From assembly GCA_029821455.1 (NCBI GenBank), contig JALGTI010000207.1, positions 1 to 14,459 of the forward strand: a stretch of DNA of 14,459 nt, in the 5' to 3' direction. Position numbers and translations under genes: made by a program. Below the pieces are notes generated by a model. It searched no databases, was not told the origin of the DNA, and worked only from the letters and a program-made list of their open reading frames with translations. This document shows positions 1-6,886 of the stretch, piece by piece. Each line of letters begins with the position of its first letter. The stretch's first letter is position 1. This DNA is from Candidatus Zipacnadia bacterium (lineage in GTDB: Bacteria > Armatimonadota > Zipacnadia > Zipacnadales > Zipacnadaceae).

Positions 1-321
1 TTCCTGGTTTATCTTTCCCACCAGCACCATCTGGGCAATCTCCATCGTCTCCTCATCGGTCACGCGCCGGCCCTCCACGAACGTGGGCTCCTTGCCCATC
101 CGCTGCATCATCTGCGATATCTCCGGCCCGCCGCCGTGCACAATCACCACCTTGATACCCACATAGTGCAGCAGGGCGATGTCCTGAGCCACGCTGCGCT
201 TGAGCGCCTCATCGGTCATCGCTGCGCCGCCGTACTTTATCACGAACGTCTTGCCCGACCACTCGCGGATATACGGCAGCGCTTCTATCAGTGTCTTGGC
301 AGTCTGTTCCAGCTTTTGCAT
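1..321 (-). CDS. argB: Acetylglutamate kinase, N-terminal part (cut by window edge)
   Basis: This is the first 107 residues of N-acetyl-L-glutamate kinase; the rest lies beyond base 1. The enzyme phosphorylates N-acetylglutamate, the second step of arginine synthesis, in the cytoplasm. Visible amino-acid-kinase landmarks are the N-terminal KYGGAAM (about residues 29-35), the glycine-rich nucleotide loop VHGGGPE (about 61-67) and GRRVTDEETM with VLVGKINQ near the cut, all typical of ArgB. The ATG at 321 lies 5 bp after the argJ stop. A purine-rich AAGGGG about 10 bases upstream, inside the end of argJ, can serve as ribosome binding site. The tight spacing indicates co-transcription as argC-argJ-argB. 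The GRRVTDE region takes part in arginine feedback in some ArgB proteins, but the regulatory N-terminal helix cannot be judged safely here. Identity is very secure; only length and C-terminus are unknown. Confidence 0.96.
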   Translation of the reverse strand, partial: MQKLEQTAKTLIEALPYIREWSGKTFVIKYGGAAMTDEALKRSVAQDIALLHYVGIKVVIVHGGGPEISQMMQRMGKEPTFVEGRRVTDEETMEIAQMVLVGKINQE

Positions 322-326
322 TGTGT

Positions 327-1562
327 TCAGTCCCCTTCGGGGTCCGAGACTTCGCAGACTTCGCCGGCCGCGTTGCTGCGCACGTACTCCGGCGTCAGGT
401 CACAGGTCCAGACCGTCGCCACCGCGTGTCCGAGACCCAGACCCACCTCAACGCGGACTTCCTTGGCCTCCAGCGCCTTGCAGCCCTCGGCAAGGTCATA
501 GTCGGCCACCTGCCCATCCCAGGCGGTCATTCCCTGGATGCGGATGGTCACATTGGCCGGGTCAATGGATACGCGCGAGCTGCCGATGGCTGCCGCGACG
601 CGGCCCCAGTTGAAATCGCCGCCGTAGATTGCGGTCTTGACCAGATTATAGTTGGCCACAGCCTTCGCGACCTCGCGGGCCTGCTCCCAGCTCTCCGCGC
701 CGGTGACCACAATTTCGATGAACTTGCTGCAGCCCTCGCCATCGGCGGCGATGTTCTTGGCCAGCGTCTGGGTTGCGAAGTTCAGCGCCTCGCGGAAGGC
801 AAGATAACCATCATCCTCGGCGCTGGTCAGCTTTGCGTTGCCGGCCGCGCCATTGGCCAGGATCGCCACCGTATCATTGGTGCTCATATCCCCGTCCACC
901 GTGATGCAGTTGAACGAGCACTCCACGGCCTCCCGCAAGGCAGCCCGCAGAAGCTCAGCGTCAATGGCCACATCAGTGGTCAGGAAGCATAGCATCGTCG
1001 CCATATTCGGGCAGATCATCCCCGCGCCCTTGCAGATGCCGCCCAGCCGGCAGGTCGTCCCAGCGACCTCGAACTCGACGGCCACGAATTTGGGCACCGT
1101 GTCCGTGGTCATTATGCCACGGGCTGCTTCCTCACCCGCGTCCTCGCTAAGTTGCCCCGCTGCCACCTCGATACCCGAGGCGATCTTGTCCATTGGCAGT
1201 TGGTCGCCGATGTGCCCGGTCGAACAGACGATGACATCCTCCACCTTGATGCCCAGGGCCTCACCGGCCAGCCGCCGCATCGCCCGGGCGTTGCGCATAC
1301 CTTCCTCGCCGGTGGCGGCATTGGCACACCCGCTGTTGGCCACCACAGCCTGCGCCACACCATCGGAGACGACTTCTTGGGTTACGTATGTCGGCGCGGC
1401 GCGGAAGGTGTTAGTCGTAACCGTAGCAGCGGCTGCCGCTGGTTGGTCAGATAGGATCAGCGCCAGGTCATAGGTGCCGGGTTTGATTCCGCAGTTAACG
1501 GCTGCCGCCTTGAAGCCGCGCGGGGCAGTGACTGCACCGGGTATTCGGCGAAACTCAGACAC
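327..1562 (-). CDS. argJ: Glutamate N-acetyltransferase / amino-acid N-acetyltransferase (ornithine acetyltransferase)
   Basis: ArgJ transfers the acetyl group from N-acetylornithine to glutamate, recycling it in the arginine pathway; some members also use acetyl-CoA. It is made as one chain that cleaves itself before a threonine. The sequence shows SGCANAATGE near residue 77, the oxyanion motif STGHIG (114-119) and the autocleavage site KGAGMICPNMATML, with nucleophile Thr189. I choose the GTG at 1562 (411 aa) because AAAGGAG at 1571-1577 sits 8 bases upstream. The in-frame ATG at 1598 would add 12 residues and has no visible ribosome binding site. The family usually ends in DLTYEYVxINAEYRT or similar; here the end is DLTPEYVRSNA followed by an unusual acidic tail, GEVCEVSDPEGD, in which a 9-bp tandem repeat (347-364) encodes EVC-EVS. 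It lies between argC and argB in one operon. Confidence 0.96.
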   Translation of the reverse strand: MSEFRRIPGAVTAPRGFKAAAVNCGIKPGTYDLALILSDQPAAAAATVTTNTFRAAPTYVTQEVVSDGVAQAVVANSGCANAATGEEGMRNARAMRRLAGEALGIKVEDVIVCSTGHIGDQLPMDKIASGIEVAAGQLSEDAGEEAARGIMTTDTVPKFVAVEFEVAGTTCRLGGICKGAGMICPNMATMLCFLTTDVAIDAELLRAALREAVECSFNCITVDGDMSTNDTVAILANGAAGNAKLTSAEDDGYLAFREALNFATQTLAKNIAADGEGCSKFIEIVVTGAESWEQAREVAKAVANYNLVKTAIYGGDFNWGRVAAAIGSSRVSIDPANVTIRIQGMTAWDGQVADYDLAEGCKALEAKEVRVEVGLGLGHAVATVWTCDLTPEYVRSNAAGEVCEVSDPEGD

Positions 1563-1602
1563 TTCCTTAACTCCTTTCTTCAACTCTCTCTTGAACATCG
1601 AG

Positions 1603-2643
1603 CTACGGCCACATGCCCGGCTGGTCTAGAGCTGTCGTTTCATCCCATCCCATCATCAGGTTCATACACTGGCACGCGGATCCCGACAGGCCCTTGATTA
1701 GATTATCAACCGCTGAGACCACAACCAGCCGGCTAGTGCGGACATCCTCAGCCAGTCCGATGTGACAGAAGTTAGAGCCTGACACATGCTTGGTACGTGG
1801 CAGCTTCCCTGCCGGCAGCACCTGCACGAAAGGCTCCTCAGCATAGAACTCTTCATATACGTTCTGTGCCTGGTCCAGCGTCGTGCCCTGGGCGAAGGTT
1901 GCATAACAGGTCGAAAGGATGCCCCGGGTGATGGGTATCAAGTGTGGGGTGAAGGTTACAGTGATTTGACTGCCCGCGAGCAGCGAGAGCTCCTGATCCA
2001 TCTCCGGTGTGTGGCGATGGGTGCCGACAGCGTAGGCCAGCAGCGACTCGTTGGCCTCCGGGAAGTGATAGAGCAGGTCCAGCTTGCTGCGCCCGGCCCC
2101 TGAGATGCCGGTTTTGCTGTCAATGATGATGGTATCGGCCTCGATCAGTCCTGCCATAACTGCCGGGGCCAGGGCCAGAATCGCGCCCGTCGGGTAGCAA
2201 CCTGGCACCGCACACAGAGTTGTGTCGCGGATCGTGTCACGGTGCAGTTCCGGCAGCCCATAGGCCGCCTGCGAGAGTAATTCCGGTGCGTCGTGCGGCC
2301 GGTAGTAGGCCTCGTAGGTTGTCACGTCTTTCAGGCGGAAGTCGGCGGAGAAATCAACCACCTTCTTGCCTGCTCTCACTGCCTCAGCTACCATGGGAAT
2401 GCCAACCCCGTGTGGCAAGGCAAAGAACAGCAGGTCGGCCCGCTCGCAGGCAACTTCCACCGAGGTTTCCTCGATGGGGAGCTTGATGCTCCCGAGCAGA
2501 TGCGGGTACATATCGGTGACATCCTGGCCGGCGGTAGTGCGCCCACCCAGGTAAGTGATTTCCACCTCAGGGTGAGCCAACAGTATTCGCAGCAGTTCTA
2601 TGCCACCATACCCGGCGGCGCCGAAGATCGCAATCCGTGTCAT
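1603..2643 (-). CDS. argC: N-acetyl-gamma-glutamyl-phosphate reductase
   Basis: ArgC reduces N-acetylglutamyl phosphate to the semialdehyde with NADPH, the third step of arginine synthesis. The 346-residue length is normal. The Rossmann motif GAAGYGG is at residues 8-14, the catalytic cysteine is in VPGCYPTGA (Cys149), the substrate-loop motif SKTGISGAGR is at 176-185, and the catalytic histidine lies in GTHRHTPEMDQ (about 207-217). The ATG at 2643 is preceded by AGGCAGGATAGAG, which holds a usable ribosome binding site. It is the first gene of an argCJB operon; the TAG stop is about 40 bp before the preferred argJ start. The operon is probably read from the promoter at 2917-2945, giving a leader of about 265 nt that includes a hairpin and a 10-bp-unit repeat array close to the start codon. 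Confidence 0.97.
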   Translation of the reverse strand: MTRIAIFGAAGYGGIELLRILLAHPEVEITYLGGRTTAGQDVTDMYPHLLGSIKLPIEETSVEVACERADLLFFALPHGVGIPMVAEAVRAGKKVVDFSADFRLKDVTTYEAYYRPHDAPELLSQAAYGLPELHRDTIRDTTLCAVPGCYPTGAILALAPAVMAGLIEADTIIIDSKTGISGAGRSKLDLLYHFPEANESLLAYAVGTHRHTPEMDQELSLLAGSQITVTFTPHLIPITRGILSTCYATFAQGTTLDQAQNVYEEFYAEEPFVQVLPAGKLPRTKHVSGSNFCHIGLAEDVRTSRLVVVSAVDNLIKGLSGSACQCMNLMMGWDETTALDQPGMWP

Positions 2644-2662
2644 CTCTATCCTGCCTTTCTCT

Positions 2663-2683
2663 GCGGTTCGACAAGCTCACCGC
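2663..2683. repeat. Copy of interspersed TTCGACAAGCTCA module with inverted ends
   Basis: A 21-bp element about 20 bp upstream of argC. Its core GTTCGACAAGCTCACC is flanked by an exact 5-bp inverted repeat (GCGGT...ACCGC), so it can fold into a hairpin. The same core recurs inside the prepilin gene (10576-10592, opposite orientation); related CCTGMRCCTGCCGAAGGG-type modules lie at 6938-6956 and 13199-13218. Seen directly; the grouping into one family is inference. Confidence 0.7.
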
Positions 2684-2751
2684 AAGCCTTTGTCTGTCGT
2701 CGTCTGCCTCTCTCTGCCGTTATCTGCCTTTGTCTGTCGTTGTATGCCTTT
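2682..2751. repeat. Tandem array of seven degenerate 10-bp units (consensus AACGGCAGAC on the minus strand)
   Basis: Read on the minus strand, seven consecutive 10-mers follow each other without gaps: AAAGGCATAC, AACGACAGAC, AAAGGCAGAT, AACGGCAGAG, AGAGGCAGAC, GACGACAGAC, AAAGGCTTGC. A further partial unit follows at 2752-2761. The same unit occurs four times at 6989-7028 and twice at 10831-10850. The array lies in the transcribed leader of argC, ending about 40 bp before its start codon. ORFs predicted here are only translations of the repeat. Confidence 0.8.
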
Positions 2752-2764
2752 GTCTGATACTCTA

Positions 2765-2788
2765 AATGCCGCCCCGGAGGGCGGCATT
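2765..2788 (-). terminator. Perfect 10-bp hairpin in the argC leader: possible attenuator or terminator
   Basis: AATGCCGCCC (2765-2774) and GGGCGGCATT (2779-2788) are exact reverse complements around a 4-base loop. Read on the minus strand, the hairpin is followed by TTTAGAG, a short T tract. It could end transcription from the small gene at 2942-3214, or act as an attenuator, since it lies between the candidate argC promoter and argC. The T tract is weak, so function is uncertain; the hairpin itself is certain. Confidence 0.55.
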
Positions 2789-2916
2789 CAATCTGCACGC
2801 ACGGGCCGAGGCACGTCTCACAATGTCTACACGCGCCTGGCTCGTCCGATGATGTAATCAGCATTTTTCATTGAGTTATTGAGTTGCCGCAGGACACGGC
2901 CCCTTGCGACGCACAG

Positions 2917-2945
2917 AGCATAGCACAACCTGCCGCGCGGGTCAA
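2917..2945 (-). promoter_or_regulatory. Sigma-70-type promoter for argCJB
   Basis: On the minus strand, TTGACC (2945-2940) is followed by exactly 17 bp and TATGCT (2922-2917), with a TG one base upstream of the -10 (extended -10). Transcription would begin near 2910 and run about 265 nt before argC. The -35 box overlaps the TGA stop of the small membrane-protein gene (2942-2944). A tandem 8-mer (ATTGAGTT twice, 2870-2885) lies in the early leader. Inferred from sequence only. Confidence 0.65.
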
Positions 2946-3214
2946 GCCTCTCCGCCCCTAGAAGAGGTACTTGTCCTCTCAAAGCGCGCATCCCGCTCGG
3001 CCGATCGTAAAGCAGCGGTCAAGCTGGCCACCTTCCGTTGGGTCACCTGCCGCGCTCGCTTGCAAATATCCAGCTCTGCTCTGAGCACCTTAAGCCGGTT
3101 CTCCAGCTCCTGTATCCGGCTGCTGGCCCGCTCCAAGATGGAGGCGACAAGCAGAAACACTAGGGCCGCTATCAGCAAGGTCAAGGTAATGGGCAATAGC
3201 CAGACATCCGCCAT
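2942..3214 (-). CDS. Small single-pass membrane protein with coiled coil, unknown function
   Basis: This 90-residue protein is not recognised as a named family. It starts at ATG 3214, with an excellent ribosome binding site (GGAGGTG, about 6 bases spacing). Residues 5-27 (roughly WLLPITLTLLIAALVFLLVA) form one hydrophobic segment. Residues 28-75 are rich in E, R, K and L with heptad-like spacing (RIQELENRLKVLRAEL), suggesting a cytoplasmic coiled coil, and the tail is basic/serine-rich. The topology resembles small FtsB/LapA-like bitopic proteins, but no diagnostic motif is visible, so no function is assigned. It lies upstream of argC on the same strand; its stop overlaps the argC -35 box, and a hairpin at 2765-2788 may separate the two units. 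The ribosome binding site and membrane-plus-coil layout make a real gene likely. Confidence 0.7.
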   Translation of the reverse strand: MADVWLLPITLTLLIAALVFLLVASILERASSRIQELENRLKVLRAELDICKRARQVTQRKVASLTAALRSAERDARFERTSTSSRGGEA

Positions 3215-3304
3215 TGGGCACCTCCGTTGGCAAAGCCGGCGCTAGTCATGGCCAAGCTGCTTGTATGAGGATGACCGAGCGCGGGCACCACGCATGAATG
3301 CCGC

Positions 3305-3334
3305 TTCATAAGCGCCTTGTGCCTCTACTGTCTA
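3305..3334 (-). promoter_or_regulatory. Weak candidate promoter for the small membrane-protein gene
   Basis: On the minus strand TAGACA (3334-3329) is followed by 18 bp and TATGAA (3310-3305), about 90 bp before the ATG at 3214. Matches are 5/6 and 4/6. It is the best candidate I found in the upstream region but could be chance. Confidence 0.35.
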
Positions 3335-3390
3335 CACTGGCAGCAAGAAACTTGCCAGATTTGGGGTCGGACTCGACCTGGCTGCTGTCA

Positions 3391-3669
3391 TCACCCTCCC
3401 AGCGACTCCAACACCGCGATATTCTCGTCCGCCAAGTAGGCTGTCACAGGAGTGTCCCTGTCCGCTTGCGTGTACTCGTAATTGTTGGCCGCCACGGTAT
3501 TCGCGGCTTCAAGCCAGGTAACCGTCGAACGCTGTGAGGCCTGCCGTGCGCCTTCAAATCCGTGGTTCTTGCTAGCAAATGCTGTGTGGGGCAGGAATTG
3601 TTGGACGGTTCGAAGAATGCTGCAATTTGCAAGGATCCCTGTAGGAACGTCAGCTAAGGCCTGCTGCAT
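3391..3669 (-). CDS. Doubtful ORF or gene remnant, unknown
   Basis: The stretch 3215-3819 has no confident gene. Its best reading frame is this one on the minus strand, open from a TGA near 3715 and giving 92 residues from the ATG at 3669. Upstream of that ATG the frame already reads GIGEFLVTAK, so the ATG may not be a true start, and no ribosome binding site precedes it. The peptide has a balanced, protein-like composition (for example TWLEAANTVAANNYEYTQAD) with no low-complexity stretch, no membrane segment and no motif I recognise. It could be a small gene with an unusual start, the 3' end of a decayed gene, or chance. It converges neither with an operon nor with a terminator. Treat as unproven. 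Confidence 0.25.
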   Translation of the reverse strand: MQQALADVPTGILANCSILRTVQQFLPHTAFASKNHGFEGARQASQRSTVTWLEAANTVAANNYEYTQADRDTPVTAYLADENIAVLESLGG

Positions 3670-3819
3670 TTTGGCCGTGACAAGGAATTCGCCTATGCCA
3701 CGGGGAATTGTATCTCAGCCGGTGCCGCCTTGTCAGTTGGGGGTGCTGTGGGGCGGGCACTGACACTAGCTTCGTCGCTGTCTGTGCATCAAATTCAAGA
3801 AGAGTCAGGAGACAGAGAT

Positions 3820-5199
3820 ATGGCAGGACGCACCTATGATCTAACACCCAAAGAAGTTGCACGTGTCAGCACCAAGTATCGGGAGATTGCCACCCAGATA
3901 CCGGTGCCCGAATCGCTGCCTGTTCTTAAGGACCTTCACGACTACGAGCCACTCTCAATGAGGGGCCAGCCACCGGTCATCTGGGATCGGGCCGAAGGCT
4001 GCTGCGTTTATGATGCCTACGGTAACAAGTGGCTGGACTGGAGCAGCGGGGTGCTGGTCACGAACGCCGGCCACGGCCGAGCGGAGATCATTGAAGCAGT
4101 TTGCAGGCAGGCGCAGCATGGCCTGCTGCACAACTACTGCTTTCCCAGTGCAATTCGGGCCGCGTTAGCCCGGAAACTGGTGGAGATTACTCCGAAGAAG
4201 CTGGCCAAGGCCTTCTTGCTTACGACCGGCGCGGAGACCACCGAGTGCGCCATCAAATTGGCTCGCACCCACGGGTGCGCTGTTGGCGGGGATGAGAAAA
4301 TCGGGATAGTCACCTTCCAGCACGCCTTCCACGGCCGGACACTGGGTGCCCAGACTGCCGGTGGCATTCCAAGCCTGAAGGCCTGGATTGTGAAGCTTGA
4401 TCCGACATTTATTCAGGTACCCTTCCCGGACGGCTTCCGCTGCCCGGACACAAGTTTTGACCTGTTTTTGAAGAGTATTGCGGAGCAGGGCTTCAGCCCG
4501 GAGAGAATCTCTGGGGTTATGACTGAGACATACCAGGGCGGCGGCGCAAGTTTCGCCCCGCCCGAGTACATCCAGGCGTTGGCCGAGTGGTGTGAGAAGC
4601 ACGACATTGTGCTGATTATGGACGAGGTGCAGGCCGCCTTTGGGCGCTGCGGGAAGAGATTTGGGTTCGAGCACTATGGCATCGTGCCCGATCTAGCCTG
4701 CTTCGGCAAGGGGATTTCCAGCAGCCTTCCCATGTCCGCTGTCGTGGGACGCGAAGACCTGATGGATCAGTATCCGCCCGGTTCGATGACCAGCACGCAC
4801 ACGGGCAATCCCATCTGTGTGGCCGCGGCTCTGGCCAGCATCGAACTCATTGAGAAAGAGAACCTGGCGGAGAATGCGGCGGCGATGGGCACCATTTTAC
4901 ACGAAGGCCTGAATGCGCTAATGGAGAAGTACTCGGCGGTGATTGGCGCGGTGCATGGCAAGGGTCTGGTGGCGGGCGTACATATGGTGCAGCCCGGTGG
5001 GATTGAGCCCGACCCGGATTTGGCCTTTGACATCGTTCGGCTCTGCATGGAGAAGGGGCTGCTGATGTTCAGCCCGGTCGGCTATATGGGAGCGACGGTG
5101 AAGATCGCGCCGCCGCTAATGACGCCAGAGGACGCCATCCGTGAAGGGCTCGAAGTGCTGGACGAGGCCATCGGGAAAGCGTTGCAGAGTCGAGCGTAG
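3820..5199 (+). CDS. Class III PLP-dependent aminotransferase
   Basis: A 459-residue fold-type I aminotransferase of class III (the family of GABA, ornithine/acetylornithine and related omega-aminotransferases). Landmarks from the N-terminus: GNKWLDWSSG (about 68-77), TTGAETTECAIK (135-146, phosphate-binding GAE), FQHAFHGRTLG (166-176), MTETYQGGG (234-242), LIMDEVQAAFGRCGK (265-279; Asp268 pairs with the PLP pyridine nitrogen), FGKGISSSLP (Lys297, Schiff-base lysine) and STHTGNP (325-331; Thr from the partner subunit). All catalytic residues are present. The start is ATG 3820, with AGGAGA 9 bases upstream; the frame is open further upstream but without family similarity. A Gfo/Idh/MocA oxidoreductase follows 119 bp downstream, suggesting a two-step oxidation/transamination of a sugar or amino compound. 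It is probably not argD, being on the opposite strand and longer. Substrate unknown. Confidence 0.92.
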   Translation: MAGRTYDLTPKEVARVSTKYREIATQIPVPESLPVLKDLHDYEPLSMRGQPPVIWDRAEGCCVYDAYGNKWLDWSSGVLVTNAGHGRAEIIEAVCRQAQHGLLHNYCFPSAIRAALARKLVEITPKKLAKAFLLTTGAETTECAIKLARTHGCAVGGDEKIGIVTFQHAFHGRTLGAQTAGGIPSLKAWIVKLDPTFIQVPFPDGFRCPDTSFDLFLKSIAEQGFSPERISGVMTETYQGGGASFAPPEYIQALAEWCEKHDIVLIMDEVQAAFGRCGKRFGFEHYGIVPDLACFGKGISSSLPMSAVVGREDLMDQYPPGSMTSTHTGNPICVAAALASIELIEKENLAENAAAMGTILHEGLNALMEKYSAVIGAVHGKGLVAGVHMVQPGGIEPDPDLAFDIVRLCMEKGLLMFSPVGYMGATVKIAPPLMTPEDAIREGLEVLDEAIGKALQSRA

Positions 5200-5318
5200 T
5201 CCAGAGAAGCATAGGGATGAGTTGGGGCTTAGTGTGTAGCCCTGACATATACCGCCAGTCCAAACACAACGCAACAACATCAATTGCGCAAGGCCGACAT
5301 TCCTAGAGGGAGGTATAG

Positions 5319-6601
5319 ATGATGAGTTGGGACGGCAAGCTCAATGCATTAATCGTAGGGGGCGGGATGATCAGTCAGGAAGTCATCATCCCGACCGTTT
5401 GCCAGGAACGCAAGCGGGGGAAGTTTGACAACATCGCTGTTTCGGCGCTGACCGGCAGCGTCACCAAGGTTGTGCGCGAGATGTTCCCGGAAGAGGAGAT
5501 GCAATTCTATCCGGATCCGACTGAGGTGGGCCTGGATTTGGACGAACCGCATCCCGACCTGTTCACGCAAGCGATTGACGAGATCGGCGACCACGGTGTT
5601 GTGATCGTCGCCACGCCCGACCACTTCCACACCCCGGTCATTATGGAGGCGCTGGAAGCCGGCAAGGACGTCATCTGTATGAAGCCGCTGTGCCTCAAGG
5701 TCGAGGAAGCGCACGAGATAATCAAGTACGCGGACGCGGTCGGCGGCTATATTTATGTTGACTACCACAAGCGCCACGACCGGGCGGTGCGGGCAAAAGG
5801 CGAGTTGGGCGAGGCGCTGTACGGGCATGCCTGGATCGAGGAGCCTAAGTACATGGCGCTCGATGTGTTCAAAGACTGGGCCGCCAAGTCGAGCCCCTTT
5901 GAGTACATTGGCACTCACTATGCCGATGTGTACTACTACGTAACCGGCTTGATGCCCAAGCCAAGTCGAGCCCCTTTGAGTACATTGGCACTCACTATGC
6001 CGATGTGTACTACTACGTAACCGGCTTGATGCCCAAGCGCGTCGTAGCCTTCGGGCAGAAGAAGTTCCTGCCCCAGCACGGCAGCGATGCCTATGATGCA
6101 GTACAGGCTGTTATTGAGTGGGAAGATGGTTCCGCGTTCTGGATTCAGACCTCGTGGGTCTGCTCCAACAAGAACTCGGCGATGACCAACCAGGGACTAC
6201 AGTTCAGCGGCACCAATGGCGAATACTGGGCCGACCACAAGTTCCGTAACTTGCACTTCCTGACTGACGACCAGGGCTTTGACCAGTACAATCCCAACTT
6301 CTATAAGGCGTATGATTCCTTCGATGAAGAAGGCGGGATCGAGTGGGTCGGCTATGGCTATGAGAGCATTCGCCAGGGCATTGACGACATCATCGCCCTG
6401 CACAGGGCCATCGAGGGCCTGTCGCCGGAAGAAGCCCTTGCCAAGCGCAAAGAGATGCTCAAGGCCTGGGAGCCGCTGCGGACCTGCCCGCGCCAGGCGC
6501 TGGTGGGGGTTGCCATTAATGAGGCAGTGCGCATAAGCGTTGACAACGGCAGCGTGTTTGTCGAATTCGACGAGAACCTATACCCACATATCGCTGAGTA
6601 G
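5319..6601 (+). pseudogene. Gfo/Idh/MocA-family NAD(P)-dependent oxidoreductase, frame broken by a 77-bp tandem duplication
   Basis: Two overlapping frames (to 6020, then from 6005 to 6601) together encode a Gfo/Idh/MocA dehydrogenase. The N-terminal Rossmann part has LIVGGGMIS (11-19), VATPDHFHTPV (97-107) and VICMKPL (118-124; the usual EKP is MKP here, lysine kept). The C-terminal half has the conserved GTHYADVYYYVTG (198-210), with the usual GxHxxD pattern. An exact 77-bp duplication (5884-5960 and 5961-6037) shifts the frame after MPK. Removing one copy restores one uninterrupted frame of 401 residues (or 400 from the second ATG), a normal length. ATGs at 5319 and 5322 follow GGGAGG (5308-5313); 5322 has the better spacing. 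The family oxidises sugars, inositols or related polyols; substrate unknown. As written, a truncated protein lacking the C-terminal half would be made. It could be a recent mutation, a switchable locus or an assembly artefact. Confidence 0.88.
5884..6037 (+). repeat. Exact 77-bp tandem duplication inside the oxidoreductase gene
   Basis: Bases 5884-5960 are repeated without any mismatch as 5961-6037, beginning CCAAGTCGAGCCCC and ending GATGCCCAAG. The base before each copy (5883 and 5960) is also the same G and the base after each copy is also C, giving a short microhomology at the junction. Because 77 is not a multiple of three, the second copy is read out of frame and hits a TAA at 6018-6020. 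Confidence 0.97.
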
Positions 6602-6719
6602 GGGCAATAGGACGGAGCGATAGCGCCGCACGATGGCACTTACAGCCATAAAGCTCCGGCCAATTACGTTCTCAAAGAACATCCCGGCCACGACGAAAGT
6701 CAGGGTGCAAGCATGAGGG

Positions 6720-6741
6720 GGGGTGACGCTAGCGTCACCCC
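6720..6741. repeat. Perfect 22-bp palindrome, hairpin-forming
   Basis: The core TGACGCTAGCGTCA (6724-6737) is flanked by GGGG and CCCC, giving an 11-bp self-complementary arm with no loop. It lies 119 bp after the oxidoreductase stop, in the 6602-6949 stretch that holds no gene. It may act with the next hairpin as a termination region, or as a dimer-binding operator site. No T tract follows. Confidence 0.6.
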
Positions 6742-6746
6742 TCAAG

Positions 6747-6768
6747 AATGGCTTACCTAAGCCATTTT
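6747..6768 (+). terminator. Probable Rho-independent terminator after the oxidoreductase
   Basis: AATGGCTTA (6747-6755) and TAAGCCATT (6758-6766) are exact reverse complements, and the right arm runs into TTTT (6765-6768). It lies about 145 bp after the stop at 6599-6601, between converging transcription units, so it may serve the plus strand; the reverse direction has a shorter T tract (CATTCTTG). The rest of 6602-6949 shows no gene. Confidence 0.5.
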
Positions 6769-6805
6769 GGGCGGGTTCTATGCTGAGTTAAGCCACCAAA
6801 AGATA

Positions 6806-6817
6806 GAACATATGTTC
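6806..6817. promoter_or_regulatory. Palindrome GAACATATGTTC, resembling a Gram-positive LexA box
   Basis: A perfect 12-bp palindrome of the form GAAC-N4-GTTC, the core of the DinR/LexA box known from Bacillus. It lies between converging genes with no obvious promoter-gene pair nearby, so a regulatory role is doubtful. Confidence 0.25.
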
Positions 6818-6886
6818 CATAGGAATACATCAGCTTCACCCACCATCGCCCGCCTGTGTTAGACTATAGTGGGCAAGCCCCCTAAC

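Noticed and set aside
347..364. 9-bp tandem repeat at the end of argJ as a frameshift cause
   Set aside because: Nine bases keep the frame; it only adds three residues to an unusual tail.
291..1473. Long plus-strand open frames (233 and 211 codons) opposite argJ
   Set aside because: They are antisense shadows of a high-GC coding region; argJ on the minus strand has all family motifs and these have none.
2600..2864. Small ORFs on both strands upstream of argC
   Set aside because: They translate the 10-bp-unit array and repeat modules; composition is repeat-driven and no good start signal exists.
2861..2888. ArgR operator (ARG box) in the argC leader
   Set aside because: CAATGAAAAATGC on the minus strand resembles part of an ARG box, but spacing and the palindrome are wrong; the visible structure is just a tandem ATTGAGTT.
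3820..5199. Assignment of the class III aminotransferase as argD
   Set aside because: It is on the opposite strand from argCJB, longer than typical ArgD, and paired with a Gfo/Idh/MocA gene; motifs do not decide the substrate.
5216..5331. 11-bp direct repeat GATGAGTTGGG (5216-5226 and 5321-5331)
   Set aside because: Short, one copy is the start region of the oxidoreductase; likely chance or a small duplication trace without further support.
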